Part shown: positions 9,467-19,154 of the stretch, piece by piece
Layout: every line of letters starts with the position of its first letter
How positions within the stretch are numbered: position 1 is the first letter of the stretch
Assembly: GCF_002284565.1 (NCBI RefSeq)
Contig: NZ_NPKI01000017.1
Coordinates: forward strand, 434,001-498,000
Length of the DNA stretch: 64,000 bases
Direction of reading: 5' to 3'
Source: Mesorhizobium mediterraneum
GTDB taxonomy: Bacteria > Pseudomonadota > Alphaproteobacteria > Rhizobiales > Rhizobiaceae
The notes under the pieces: model-generated
What the model was told of the DNA's origin: nothing
Seen by the model: the letters and a program-made list of their open reading frames with translations, nothing else
Database searches by the model: none
Made by a program: the position numbers and the translations under genes

Positions 9467-10261
9467 ATGAAAATCGTCACCTGGAACATCAACGGCGTTC
9501 GGGCCCGCATCGGCAATCTGACCCATTGGCTGACGGAGAGCGCGCCCGATATCGCCTGCCTGCAGGAGATCAAGACGGTCGACGAGCAGTTTCCGCGCGC
9601 CGAGATCGAGGCGCTTGGCTACAACGTCGAAACTCATGGCCAAAAGGGCTTTAACGGTGTCGCCATCCTGTCGAAGCTGCGCTTCGACGAGGTTATCAGA
9701 GGCCTGCCTGGCGACGATGCCGACGAGCAGGCGCGTTTCATCGAGGGCGTGTTCTCAACCGACAAGGGCGCGTTGCGCGTTGCCTCGCTCTATTTGCCGA
9801 ACGGCAACCCAATCGATGACGAGAAGAAGTTCTCCTACAAACTGTCCTGGATGGCGCGGCTGGAGCGCTGGGCCGAGGAACGGCTCTCGCTCGAAGAGGC
9901 GCTGGTGCTGGCCGGGGACTACAATGTCATCCCCGAATTCATCGACGCGAAATTCCCGGAGAACTGGCTGGGCGATGCGCTGTTCCAGCCGCAGACGAGG
10001 CAGGCGTTCCGGCGGCTGAAGAATCTCGGCTTCACCGAAGCCGTGCGCGCGGTCACCGACGCGCCGGACACCTACACATTCTGGGACTATCAGGCCGGCG
10101 CGTGGCAGAAGAACAACGGCATCCGGATCGATCACTTGCTGCTTTCGCCCGAAGCCGCCAACCGCTTTTCCTCAGCCTCGATCGAAAAGCACGTGCGCGC
10201 CTGGGAAAAACCCTCCGACCACGTGCCGGTGGCCGTCGAGCTGGCTTTTGCGCCAATCTGA
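9467..10261 (+). CDS. xthA: exodeoxyribonuclease III
   Basis: AP endonuclease / 3'-5' exonuclease of base-excision repair, 264 residues. Conserved catalytic residues of the EEP fold are visible: Asn7 in TWNINGVRA, Glu34 in LQEIK, the AGDYNVIP segment with Asp and Asn, the RIDHLLLS Asp and the terminal SDHVPV His. It starts seven bases after the VOC gene and is probably co-transcribed. Confidence 0.96.
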   Translation: MKIVTWNINGVRARIGNLTHWLTESAPDIACLQEIKTVDEQFPRAEIEALGYNVETHGQKGFNGVAILSKLRFDEVIRGLPGDDADEQARFIEGVFSTDKGALRVASLYLPNGNPIDDEKKFSYKLSWMARLERWAEERLSLEEALVLAGDYNVIPEFIDAKFPENWLGDALFQPQTRQAFRRLKNLGFTEAVRAVTDAPDTYTFWDYQAGAWQKNNGIRIDHLLLSPEAANRFSSASIEKHVRAWEKPSDHVPVAVELAFAPI

Positions 10262-10360
10262 TCATTTCGAGGTTCGGATCGCCCGGATTCCCGGCCGATA
10301 GACCGTCATATCGCCACAATCCGGGGTTCCGCTGCAATTCGGGTTCGGCTGGGATTCAGG

Positions 10361-10654
10361 ATGACGATCAGGTTTGCGCTTTGCCCATGTGCTGCGGCGC
10401 TCGTCCTCGCGGCGAACCCGGCTTTTGCCGACGCGGAATGCCTGGCCAACGGAAAATCATTCCAGATCGGCCAGGTCGCCTGCCTGACGCTTTCCGGCCA
10501 GAGCCACCTCGCCCGTTGCGACATGGTTCTCAACAACACGTCGTGGACAAAGATTCGGGACGATTGTCCGGAAAATGCGACGCCGCGTCCGCACGCCACG
10601 CCAATCTCGACACCGGCGCCAAGCCCGGTGCCGGCGGAGCCCATCGAGAACTGA
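10361..10654 (+). CDS. small secreted protein, unknown function
   Basis: A 97-residue protein with a clear Sec signal (about residues 1-24, ending AFADA) and a short mature domain with four Cys able to form two disulfides, followed by a Pro/Thr-rich tail ending PVPAEPIEN. It is likely periplasmic. I do not recognise the family. It is 100 bp downstream of xthA with its own likely promoter. Confidence 0.7.
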   Translation: MTIRFALCPCAAALVLAANPAFADAECLANGKSFQIGQVACLTLSGQSHLARCDMVLNNTSWTKIRDDCPENATPRPHATPISTPAPSPVPAEPIEN

Positions 10655-10667
10655 TTTTTACGCGGCC

Positions 10668-10852
10668 GGCGCCGCCCCTCATTGCCCTGCCGGGCATTTC
10701 TCCCCGTATAGTGACGGGGAGAAAGACGCTGTCATCACTGATTTCGCCAATCACCAGCGTTGCAGAAAGTGCGCCAAGGCTGCAGCAAGCGCCCTTCTCC
10801 CCGTCACTATACGGGGAGAAGCTGCCGGCAGGCGGATGAGGGGCGGCGCAAA
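10668..10852. repeat. large inverted-repeat intergenic element
   Basis: Two arms of about 54 bp (10668-10722 and 10797-10852) are near-perfect reverse complements: one begins GCGCCGCCCCTCAT and the other ends ATGAGGGGCGGCGC. Each arm contains its own CTCCCCGT...ACGGGGAG hairpin. The roughly 75-bp centre is unrelated. The architecture matches rhizobial intergenic mosaic or MITE-like repeats. It sits between two convergent genes. Confidence 0.8.
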
Positions 10853-10906
10853 GCTTCGAAAACTGAATTCAAAGAGTTCCAGTTCAGTCCTCAGCGAGCG
10901 CCAATC

Positions 10907-11743
10907 CTATTGGTCGCTGCCGCCCTTGGTGAGGATGTCATCGGCCAGCGAAATCGCAGTACGGCGGTCGGCCTCGCCCGCCGCAGCGAACGCCTCTTCC
11001 TGCATGCCGCGTATCCATGGCTGGTCGGAAGGTGAGGCCCGTTCAAGTGCCGCGGTCATCATTGCCAGTCCCCGAACGATCTTGCCGCTCTGGAAGAGCA
11101 GGTTGCCGAGCGTCGCCTGCGCACCGGCATGGCCCTTTTCCGCAGCGAGCTGGAACCAGCGTCCGGCCTGCTTGATGCTGGCCTTGACGCCGCCCTTGCC
11201 GTTCAGAAAGATCTGGCCCATCTCGAACTGCGCATTCGGGTTGCGGTAGTTGGCGGCGGCACGCATGTAATATTCCTGGGCCGCCACCTCGTTCTCTGTG
11301 ATGGGGCTGCCGGGGATGCCCTTCCTCAAATAATCGCCGAGCGCCACGAGCGCATCCGATACATAGCTCTCTTCCGGCGAGCCGGGCTCAACGTCCTGGT
11401 CAACGATCTCTGAGAAGAACTTGAATGCCGCGTAATCGTCGCGCTCCACGCCGTCACCCTCGGCATACATGCGCGCAAGCTTCCAGGTGGCGCCGATCTG
11501 GCCATTTTCGGCCGCGTATTTGTAAGCTTCCGCGGCCTGCTCCTTGCGGCCGTTCTTGTAGGCAGAGAAGCCGAACTGGAACACCGCCCACGGGCTCGAC
11601 TGCGGCTTCACGCCGGTCTTGTCGTCGAACACCTTGTCGTCGAAGGCCACGGCCTGGCCCGCGGCGCCCAAGGTCGCGCCAAAAGTGGTGATCGCGACCA
11701 GTGCCGAAAAGACAGACGACCTCAGCAACTCAGATATCCGCAT
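10907..11743 (-). CDS. exoR: ExoR-like periplasmic Sel1-repeat regulator
   Basis: A 278-residue protein with a signal peptide (cleavage near residue 33, after GQAVA) followed by Sel1/TPR-like repeats such as [20 protein letters not shown] and [16 protein letters not shown]. The pattern and length fit rhizobial ExoR, which binds the ExoS sensor in the periplasm and restrains ExoS/ChvI, and thereby affects succinoglycan and motility. The start is the ATG at 11743, which lies inside the end of ilvD (14-bp overlap). ExoR is known in some rhizobia to be autoregulated through ChvI, but no ChvI site is obvious here because the promoter would lie in ilvD. Confidence 0.85.
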   Translation of the reverse strand: MRISELLRSSVFSALVAITTFGATLGAAGQAVAFDDKVFDDKTGVKPQSSPWAVFQFGFSAYKNGRKEQAAEAYKYAAENGQIGATWKLARMYAEGDGVERDDYAAFKFFSEIVDQDVEPGSPEESYVSDALVALGDYLRKGIPGSPITENEVAAQEYYMRAAANYRNPNAQFEMGQIFLNGKGGVKASIKQAGRWFQLAAEKGHAGAQATLGNLLFQSGKIVRGLAMMTAALERASPSDQPWIRGMQEEAFAAAGEADRRTAISLADDILTKGGSDQ

Positions 11744-13454
11744 AACAATGTGTTTCTTTCGCACCACCGGGATGGGTGACCGCGCCGTCGCGGGCTGGCC
11801 CAACCGTTTGTGCATATTTCCAGATCGCGCCCGACTGATAGTCGGTCGCGCGCGCCTTCCATGCCTTTGCCCTTGCCGCCAATTCGGTATCGGACAGATC
11901 AACCTCGATCGTGCCGTTCACCGCATCGATCGAGATCAAATCGCCATTCCTGAGCAACCCGATCGGACCACCCACCGCGGCTTCCGGCCCGACATGGCCG
12001 ATGCAGAAACCGCGTGTCGCGCCCGAAAAGCGTCCGTCGGTGATGAGAGCCACCTTGCCGCCCATGCCCTGGCCATAGAGAGCCGCCGTCGTCGATAGCA
12101 TTTCCCGCATGCCCGGACCGCCGCGCGGCCCCTCGTAGCGGATGACGAGAACCTCGCCCTCGCTGTAGCTGCGATCCGTAACCGCCTGGAAACATTCCTC
12201 TTCCGAATCGAAGCAGCGCGCCGGACCAGAGAATTTCAGCTCCGACATGCCCGCGACCTTCACGATCGCGCCTTCGGGGGCAAGGTTTCCCTTCAAGCCC
12301 ACGACACCACCCGTTTGGGTGATTGGTCGGTTGGCGGGACGGACCACATCCTGGCTATCATTCCAGGCTACATGCTCCATATTTTCGGCTAAAGTGCGGC
12401 CGGTCACCGTCAGGCAGTCGCCATGCAGATAGCCGTGGTCGAGTAACGTCTTCATCAAAAGCGGAATGCCGCCGGCCTCGAACATGTCCTTGGCTACATA
12501 TTTGCCACCTGGCTTCAGGTCGGCGATGTAGGGCGTCTTCTCGAAGATCCTGGCCACGTCGAAGAGGTCGAACTTAATCCCCGCCTCATGCGCGATCGCC
12601 GGCAAATGCAGCGCTGCGTTGGTCGAGCCGCCGGTGGCCGAAACCACAGTTGCCGCATTCTCCAGCGCCTTCAGCGTGACGATATCGCGCGGGCGGATAT
12701 TCTTTGCGATCAGCTCCATGATCTTCTCGCCGGAGGCAAAATTGAAGCGGTCGCGCATCTCGTAGGGCGCAGGCGCCCCGCAGGAATAGGGCAGCGCCAG
12801 GCCGATGGCCTCGGCGACGGTGGCCATGGTGTTGGCGGTGAATTGGGCACCGCAAGAGCCGGCCGACGGACAAGCGGCCTGTTCGATTTCGAGGAGTTCG
12901 GCGTCATCGATGGTGCCGACCGAGTGCTGGCCGACGGCCTCGAACACGTCCTGGATAGTGATTTGCCGGCCCTTGTAGGAACCGGGCAGGATCGAGCCGC
13001 CATAGATGAAGATCGACGGCACGTTGAGCCGCACCATGGCCATCATCATGCCGGGCAGCGACTTGTCGCAGCCGGCAAGGCCGACCAGCGCGTCGTAGCA
13101 GTGGCCGCGCATGGTGAGTTCGACCGAATCGGCGATGACCTCGCGCGATACCAGCGACGATTTCATGCCCTGGTGGCCCATGGCGATGCCGTCGGTGACG
13201 GTGATGGTGCAGAATTCGCGCGGCGTGCCGTTAGCCGCGGCGACGCCCTTCTTGACCACCTGCGCCTGTCGCATCAGCGAGATGTTGCAGGGTGCCGCCT
13301 CATTCCAGCAGCTCGCGACGCCGACCAGCGGCTGCGCGATCTCGGCCGCCGACAATCCCATCGCATAGAGATAGGAGCGGTGCGGCGCACGCGCCGGACC
13401 GACGGTCACGTGGCGGCTGGGCAGCTTGGCCTTGGAGATGACTCTGGCGTCCAT
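11730..13454 (-). CDS. ilvD: dihydroxy-acid dehydratase
   Basis: Fe-S enzyme that dehydrates 2,3-dihydroxy acids in isoleucine, valine and leucine synthesis. It is 574 residues from the ATG at 13454 (MDARVISK). Cluster-ligand motifs are present: [10 protein letters not shown] near 126-135 and [11 protein letters not shown] near 195-205, with the C-terminal GRFSGATRG near 480. Its 3' end overlaps the exoR start by 14 bp, implying translational coupling. Confidence 0.96.
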   Translation of the reverse strand: MDARVISKAKLPSRHVTVGPARAPHRSYLYAMGLSAAEIAQPLVGVASCWNEAAPCNISLMRQAQVVKKGVAAANGTPREFCTITVTDGIAMGHQGMKSSLVSREVIADSVELTMRGHCYDALVGLAGCDKSLPGMMMAMVRLNVPSIFIYGGSILPGSYKGRQITIQDVFEAVGQHSVGTIDDAELLEIEQAACPSAGSCGAQFTANTMATVAEAIGLALPYSCGAPAPYEMRDRFNFASGEKIMELIAKNIRPRDIVTLKALENAATVVSATGGSTNAALHLPAIAHEAGIKFDLFDVARIFEKTPYIADLKPGGKYVAKDMFEAGGIPLLMKTLLDHGYLHGDCLTVTGRTLAENMEHVAWNDSQDVVRPANRPITQTGGVVGLKGNLAPEGAIVKVAGMSELKFSGPARCFDSEEECFQAVTDRSYSEGEVLVIRYEGPRGGPGMREMLSTTAALYGQGMGGKVALITDGRFSGATRGFCIGHVGPEAAVGGPIGLLRNGDLISIDAVNGTIEVDLSDTELAARAKAWKARATDYQSGAIWKYAQTVGPARDGAVTHPGGAKETHCYADI

Positions 13455-13688
13455 ACTCGTCCTTGCCGCGGGCGATGCGGCCCTGCCCCATTGCCGAGCC
13501 TGTTGGCACGTATCCCGAGACAAATCCGAGGTGCGCCGGGTTTATGGCGGGAAATAGGCAATGTCCCTGGGCGCCCTTGCGGCGCGAGGGTTGCCCAGAA
13601 ACTGTTGCCAAAACGTCACAATAGCAGGAGGCATAGGAACGCGGCGTATTTGCGACGCCGCTTGGATGTTCGGGAAGGCCACTCGAAC

Positions 13689-13717
13689 AAAAAAGCCGGG
13701 CATTGCCCGGCTCTTTT
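13689..13717 (-). terminator. terminator of the FadL-like gene
   Basis: A 9-bp stem AGCCGGGCA/TGCCCGGCT (13694-13702 with 13704-13712) has an A run before it on the plus strand, which becomes a T run for the minus-strand gene ending at 13736. Confidence 0.85.
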
Positions 13718-13735
13718 ACTATTGAAAACTTATAC

Positions 13736-14956
13736 TTAGAACTTGACCTTAACCGAAGCTGAGCCTGCAAGGAGCAGATCGTCGCCGTAGGTGTAGGTAA
13801 TGGCATTTGCCGTGTCGCCAACACCGGTGAAGGTAGACGACCCACCGGTCAGAACACCGATCGAGCCACCAAGTCTAACTTCGATCTTGTCGTTGGGCGA
13901 GTAAGAAATGCCGCTGGCCACGGACCAGGTGTCCGACTGATAGCCGGAGGTCGTCGAGGTTCCACGATCCCAGGTCAGCGAAACCGCGCCCGACAATTGG
14001 TCGGTGAACTTGTGAGCTATGCCGCCCGAAACCGTCCAGCCATCGCGATAAAGCAGGTCGAAAGAAACGGGCGATGGAGCACCGGTCACAGGACTACGCA
14101 CGCCATTGATGGGAATGATGCCAAGCCTGCTCCATTCCTGCCAGCGGATAGAGCCAAAGGCCAGCCAGCCAGGAGCTATGCCGCTCTGCAGCTTGAGTTC
14201 CACAGCTTGGGGTATCTCGGCCGAGGCGGAGACAGGAAACACCCCGGTAGAGCCTGGAATCAAATCCGCTGGAAAGGCGCCCCTAAAACCGGTCGAGTCG
14301 ACGGTTCCCGACAGTCCATCATATTTGTAACTCGAAGAGTATATCAGGCTTGCGCGCAAGGCGATTTCGGGAATTTCATAGGCGGTGCCCACGCGCCAAC
14401 CCCATGCCTCATCGGAAAGCTTGAATTTTCCGAGGCCGGTATTGCCGAAGGCCAGCAGTGTCTGGCGGGACAGAAACGCATCGACCTCCTGGTAGGAGAC
14501 GCCGCCGATGAACCGGATGGCGCCCTTGCCGAGATTTACCTTGTAGGAGCAGGTAAGGCCGAAATCATTTGTTTTGACGTAGTATTTGACCGCCGTTGGC
14601 GAATAGGCGTTGTTCATTCCGAAGTCTGCCTCCGCACCGTACGGTTCCGTATACGTCGCAAGACAATCCACTGGTTCGAAGATGTTGGCCTTGAAGCCGA
14701 CGCGCGGCACCGCGTAGTCGCCACCAACGTCTATTTCCGACGTCGACATTCCCGAGCCATCCAGGCGCTGCACATTCTTCAGTGTGCGCTGCGGCGAAAC
14801 ATAGGTGATGCCGGCATCGAACGAATACGGTGCGGCATCAAATAACTGGTCGATGTTGACACCGCCGCGGTCGAAGCCGCCGGCATTCGCAACGCCCGAA
14901 ATCAATAGCGAAAAGCACCCCGCCCCCAGCAGCGCTTTCAGACGCAAATTGTTCAT
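13736..14956 (-). CDS. OmpP1/FadL-family outer-membrane transport protein
   Basis: A 406-residue outer-membrane beta-barrel of the FadL/TodX family, which moves long-chain fatty acids or aromatic compounds across the outer membrane. It has a signal peptide (about residues 1-25, ending VANA), many alternating hydrophobic strands and a C-terminal Phe (VKVKF), the usual barrel-assembly signature. The N-terminal GGFDRGGVNIDQLFD fits the plug of the family. It stands alone, with a terminator behind it and a 435-bp AT-richer region in front. The substrate is unknown. Confidence 0.85.
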   Translation of the reverse strand: MNNLRLKALLGAGCFSLLISGVANAGGFDRGGVNIDQLFDAAPYSFDAGITYVSPQRTLKNVQRLDGSGMSTSEIDVGGDYAVPRVGFKANIFEPVDCLATYTEPYGAEADFGMNNAYSPTAVKYYVKTNDFGLTCSYKVNLGKGAIRFIGGVSYQEVDAFLSRQTLLAFGNTGLGKFKLSDEAWGWRVGTAYEIPEIALRASLIYSSSYKYDGLSGTVDSTGFRGAFPADLIPGSTGVFPVSASAEIPQAVELKLQSGIAPGWLAFGSIRWQEWSRLGIIPINGVRSPVTGAPSPVSFDLLYRDGWTVSGGIAHKFTDQLSGAVSLTWDRGTSTTSGYQSDTWSVASGISYSPNDKIEVRLGGSIGVLTGGSSTFTGVGDTANAITYTYGDDLLLAGSASVKVKF

Positions 14957-15391
14957 GAATCTCCTCCCCGAACATTAGTGGGGTCAAGCTAGAACCAATT
15001 CAGGTTAACGGCGCAACAACGAATTCTCGATGTGTACACGTACACCTGCGACGACCGCATTTTAGACAAAGTGACAGCTTCACCGCAGAGCCGGAAAACG
15101 GCCTATTGGGTTGCAAATCGACGAAAAAATTGAGAAAAATCGCATGAAACGACGCAAAAACAGCCCGTTTTGCAAAAATAAGCCCCATTGTTACATTACG
15201 GCAACAATAGGGCCAAAACATTCCGTTTACGTCAGGATTTACGCTGCGGAATGCCTATTTTCGTGGCAGGAAGCCCATCCGAAAAGCGGGTTCGGAGACT
15301 CGGGAATCCAGAGCATCGGACCCAAAAACGGAACGCCGGTTTTGGAACGATTCGATGCCCGACAGTCCGATGCTCAAACACCAAAGATAGG
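14957..15391. other. intergenic region between the FadL-like gene and valS
   Basis: No convincing gene. The part from about 15000 to 15240 is markedly AT-richer than its surroundings and probably carries the FadL-like gene promoter. A 73-codon minus-strand frame at 15000-15221 has no start context or family look. A palindromic repeat occupies 15312-15374. Confidence 0.6.
15312..15374. repeat. nested palindromic repeat after valS
   Basis: Outer arms AGCATCGGAC (15312-15321) and GTCCGATGCT (15365-15374) are perfect complements, and inner CCAAAA/TTTTGG arms nest inside. It lies 18 bp beyond the valS stop and may serve as a transcript end. It resembles rhizobial short palindromic repeats. Confidence 0.65.
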
Positions 15392-18175
15392 TTAACCGGC
15401 CTCGCGCACCCGCGTCAGCGCCACCGAAAGCTTTTCTTGCGCCTCGCGATACTCGGCGAGTTTTTCGCGCTCGGCTTCCACGACATCTTCCGGCGCGTTG
15501 GCGACGAATTTCTCGTTGGACAGCTTCTTGTGCAGGCGGGCGATCTCCTCGGTCACCTTGACCAGTTCCTTCTGCAGCCGCGCCGCCTCGGCGGTAACGT
15601 CGATCAGGCTGCCGAGCGGCAGGCAGATGGTCGCCTCGTTGAGCACGATCTGGGCGGAGCCCCTGGGCGCCGTATCGACCAGCGAGATGTCGCCGACCCG
15701 CGCCAGCCGCTTGATGGCCGATGCCTGGCGCTCAAGCCTTTCGCGGGTCGTGGCATTGGCGCCGATCACCATCAGCGGTGCGATCGCCGCCGGCGGCACG
15801 TTCATCTCCGAGCGCACGGAGCGGATACCCGAGACGAGATCGACCAGCCAGTTGATGTCGGCGGCCGCTGCCTCATCCTCGAAGTCGGGCGACGGCCAGG
15901 CGGCATGGCAAAGCAGCGACGGCCGTTCCTTGCCCTCGCCTGATGTCTCAGCCCACAGTTCTTCGGTCATGAACGGCATCATCGGATGCAGCAGCTTATA
16001 GATCTCATCGAGCACGAAGGCGACGCAGGCCCGGCTCTCGGCCTTGGCAGCCTCGTCAGTGCCCATGAACACCGGCTTCAGCAGTTCCAGATACCAGTCG
16101 CAGAACAGGTTCCAGACGAAGCGATAGGCCGCACCCGCCGCCTCGTTGAAGCGGTATGAGGTGATGCCATCGGTGATTTCGCGCGCGGCGCGCGTCAGTT
16201 CGGTCAGGATCCAGCGGTTGACCGCCAGCTTGGCGTCGTTCAGCCAGAAATCGTCGTTCCTTGCGACGTCATTCATCTCGGCAAAACGCGTCGCGTTCCA
16301 CAGCTTGGTGCCGAAGTTGCGGTAGCCGGCGATGCGAGCCGGATCGAGCTTCACGTCGCGTCCTTGCGCCGCCATCACCGTCAGCGTGAAGCGCAGGGCG
16401 TCAGCGCCGTATTCGTCGATGAGATCGAGCGGGTCGATGACGTTGCCTTTCGACTTCGACATCTTCTGCCCGTTCTTGTCGCGCACTAGCGCGTGCATAT
16501 AGACGGTATGGAACGGCTCCTCGTCCATGAAATGCAGGCCCATCATCATCATGCGAGCGACCCAGAAGAAGATCAGGTCGAAACCGGTCACCAGCACGTC
16601 GGTCTGATAGTAGGTCTTCAGTTCCGGCGTCTTTTCCGGCCAGCCAAGCGTCGAGAACGGCCACAGCGCCGAAGAGAACCATGTGTCGAGCACGTCCTCG
16701 TCGCGGGTCAGTATCTCGCCCGGCTTGAAGTTCTCGAGCTTGTCCTCGACCCAGGCCTTCCATGGCCCTTCCAGCGCCAGATAATATTCGACGGCGGCTG
16801 CGAGCGCCTCCTCTTCGGTCTTCTCGACGAAGACACGCCCGTCCGGCCCGTACCAGGCCGGGATCTGGTGCCCCCACCAGAGTTGGCGCGAGATGCACCA
16901 GGGTTCAATGTTTTCCATCCACTGGAAGTAAGTCTTCTCCCAACTGCCGGGTATGATCTTCGTGCGGCCTTCGCGCACGGACGCGATCGCCGGCTTGGCG
17001 AGTTCGGCCGCATTGACATACCACTGGTCGGTCAGGAACGGCTCGATCGGCACGCCGCCGCGATCGCCATGCGGCACGGCATGGCGGTGCGGCTCGACCT
17101 TTTCGAGGAAACCGCCCGCCTCCATCAGCGCGACGATCTTTTTGCGCGCGGCGAAACGATCGAGGCCGTTGAGCTCATCCCAGACGGCCTGGCGCTCGGG
17201 CGTCACCTCCAGCCCGGCGAGAAAATCTTCATTGTCCCCGAGGGTCACCGCCGCCTCGACGGTGAGAATGTTGATCGCCGGCAGCCTGTGGCGCTTGCCG
17301 ACCTCGAAGTCGTTGAAATCATGCGCCGGCGTGATCTTGACCGCGCCGCTGCCTTTTTCCGGATCGGAATAGCCGTCCGCCACCACCGGGATCCTGCGGC
17401 CGACGATCGGCAGGACGAGGTTCTTGCCAACCAGATGCCGGAAACGCTCGTCGTCCGGATGCACCGCCACCGCCGTATCGCCGAGCATCGTTTCGGGGCG
17501 CGTCGTCGCCACGGTGATGAAGGTTTTCGGATTTTCCGGATCGAAGACCGCGCCCTCGACGGGATAGCGGAAATGCCAGAGATTGCCGTTGACCTCCTGC
17601 TGCTCGACCTCCAGGTCGGAAATGGCCGTGAGCAGCTTCGGGTCCCAGTTCACAAGGCGCTTGTCCTTGTAGATCAGCCCTTCCTTGTAGAGCGTGACAA
17701 ACACCTCGAGCACCGCCTGCGACAGGCCCTCGTCCATGGTGAAGCGCTCTCGGCTCCAGTCGGCCGAGGCACCAAGCCGCTTCAGCTGGTTTAAGATCGC
17801 GCCGCCGGATTCGGCCTTCCACTCCCAGACTTTCTCGATGAACTCATCGCGCGTCAGGTCGCGGCGGTGGATCTGCTTCTCCATAAGCTGGCGTTCGACC
17901 ACCATCTGCGTGGCGATGCCGGCATGGTCCATGCCGGGCTGCCACAGCACGTTCTTGCCGCGCATGCGCTCGAAGCGCACCAGAATGTCCTGCAGCGTGT
18001 TGTTGAGCGCATGGCCCATATGCAGCGAGCCGGTGACGTTCGGCGGCGGGATGACGATGGTGAAGGCTTCGGCACCCTCCTCGGCCCCTGCGCCGGCACG
18101 AAACGCGTCGGCCTCTTCCCAGATTTTAGCGATCTTCGGCTCGACGGTTTTGGCGTCGTAGGTTTTTTCGAGCAT
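15392..18175 (-). CDS. valS: valyl-tRNA synthetase
   Basis: Class I synthetase charging tRNA-Val, 927 residues from the ATG at 18175 (MLEKTYDAK). It shows the HIGH motif in PNVTGSLHMGHAL near residue 50, the CP1 editing domain, KMSKSKGNV near 568-575, the anticodon-binding domain and a C-terminal coiled coil rich in Glu/Lys (about 865-920) typical of ValS. Upstream sequence to 18400 is open but unrelated. Confidence 0.97.
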   Translation of the reverse strand: MLEKTYDAKTVEPKIAKIWEEADAFRAGAGAEEGAEAFTIVIPPPNVTGSLHMGHALNNTLQDILVRFERMRGKNVLWQPGMDHAGIATQMVVERQLMEKQIHRRDLTRDEFIEKVWEWKAESGGAILNQLKRLGASADWSRERFTMDEGLSQAVLEVFVTLYKEGLIYKDKRLVNWDPKLLTAISDLEVEQQEVNGNLWHFRYPVEGAVFDPENPKTFITVATTRPETMLGDTAVAVHPDDERFRHLVGKNLVLPIVGRRIPVVADGYSDPEKGSGAVKITPAHDFNDFEVGKRHRLPAINILTVEAAVTLGDNEDFLAGLEVTPERQAVWDELNGLDRFAARKKIVALMEAGGFLEKVEPHRHAVPHGDRGGVPIEPFLTDQWYVNAAELAKPAIASVREGRTKIIPGSWEKTYFQWMENIEPWCISRQLWWGHQIPAWYGPDGRVFVEKTEEEALAAAVEYYLALEGPWKAWVEDKLENFKPGEILTRDEDVLDTWFSSALWPFSTLGWPEKTPELKTYYQTDVLVTGFDLIFFWVARMMMMGLHFMDEEPFHTVYMHALVRDKNGQKMSKSKGNVIDPLDLIDEYGADALRFTLTVMAAQGRDVKLDPARIAGYRNFGTKLWNATRFAEMNDVARNDDFWLNDAKLAVNRWILTELTRAAREITDGITSYRFNEAAGAAYRFVWNLFCDWYLELLKPVFMGTDEAAKAESRACVAFVLDEIYKLLHPMMPFMTEELWAETSGEGKERPSLLCHAAWPSPDFEDEAAAADINWLVDLVSGIRSVRSEMNVPPAAIAPLMVIGANATTRERLERQASAIKRLARVGDISLVDTAPRGSAQIVLNEATICLPLGSLIDVTAEAARLQKELVKVTEEIARLHKKLSNEKFVANAPEDVVEAEREKLAEYREAQEKLSVALTRVREAG

Positions 18176-18451
18176 GGAAAGGCGTCCGAGCTGTCGGGAT
18201 TGTTGGGTTTGGTGTAAATCGGAAGGCAGTTGGCAAGTCAACCAGCCGCAGATGGCATGGCCAATAGATAGGGGCCTCATAGTTCGAGGCAATTCGCATA
18301 AGCGATCCTCCATGAGCCACGCCTCTTGACCGGCGATCGCGAACCGCAATACCTTGCCAACGCTGCTATAGGGCGCATCGGCTTCCCGCCGGAGGGGCAT
18401 TGCCCGCCTACGACACCTTAACCCTCACCGCGCCCTAGCCGAATTTCGAAC

Positions 18452-19096
18452 ATGTCGAATTTCGAAAACTTCAGGAAACAGGCCAAGCTCCACCTGCGCT
18501 GGCATCGCGAGCGGTACTATCCCGTCGCGGCCGCGATCGGGTCGATACTGCCGCGTTTCCGCCATCTGACCGATCGCCAGATCCTGGATCACAGCTTCAA
18601 GCTTGCCGACGCCCAGGAGCTGGTTGCCAAGAAGGCTGGGTTCGAAAGCTGGCAGGCGCTGAAGAAAGGCCTTCAAACCATGACCGACAGCACGACATCC
18701 GATGCCGAAAAACCCTTCCTTGCCTTGGCCGAGCCGCAGCTTTTTGTCTGCGACATTGCTGCCGCCCGGGCGTTCTATGAACAGAAGCTCGGCTTCACGA
18801 CGCGCTTCACCTATGGCGAACCGCCCTTCTATGCCCAGGTCTTTCGCGACGGCGCGCGGTTGAATCTGCGCCATGTCGACAAGCCTCTGTTCGACAACGG
18901 CTTAAGAGCAAGAGAGGACTTGCTGTCGGCAACCATCGCGGTCGACGCCATCAAGCCGCTGTTCCTCGAGTACCAGGCGGCTGGGGCCAGCTTTCATCAG
19001 ACGTTGCGGACCGAACCGTGGGGCGCCCGCACCTTCATCGTGGCAGATCCCGACGGAAACCTGATCGCCTTTGCCACATCGGTTGAGAGCGGTTGA
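18452..19096 (+). CDS. glyoxalase-superfamily protein with N-terminal extension
   Basis: A 214-residue protein. Residues about 1-75 form a short basic helical domain (FRKQAKLHLRWHRERYYPVA...), seen in a set of alphaproteobacterial VOC proteins. Residues about 88-210 form a bleomycin-resistance/dioxygenase-type VOC fold (CDIAAARAFYEQKLGF ... VADPDGNLIAFATS). It is divergent from valS. The enzyme activity is unknown. Confidence 0.8.
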   Translation: MSNFENFRKQAKLHLRWHRERYYPVAAAIGSILPRFRHLTDRQILDHSFKLADAQELVAKKAGFESWQALKKGLQTMTDSTTSDAEKPFLALAEPQLFVCDIAAARAFYEQKLGFTTRFTYGEPPFYAQVFRDGARLNLRHVDKPLFDNGLRAREDLLSATIAVDAIKPLFLEYQAAGASFHQTLRTEPWGARTFIVADPDGNLIAFATSVESG

Positions 19097-19154
19097 GCTC
19101 CCAGGCCAACGAAACCGCCGCCGCGGTGGTGGTGGTCATCCGCTGTCGGAACTG

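Noticed and set aside
12588..13739. 383-codon plus-strand frame opposite ilvD
   Set aside because: Antisense to ilvD, no conserved motif, high His/Arg/Gly typical of mirror frames.
15000..15221. 73-codon minus-strand frame in the FadL-like upstream region
   Set aside because: No ribosome site, unusual Cys/Arg content and AT-rich regulatory setting.
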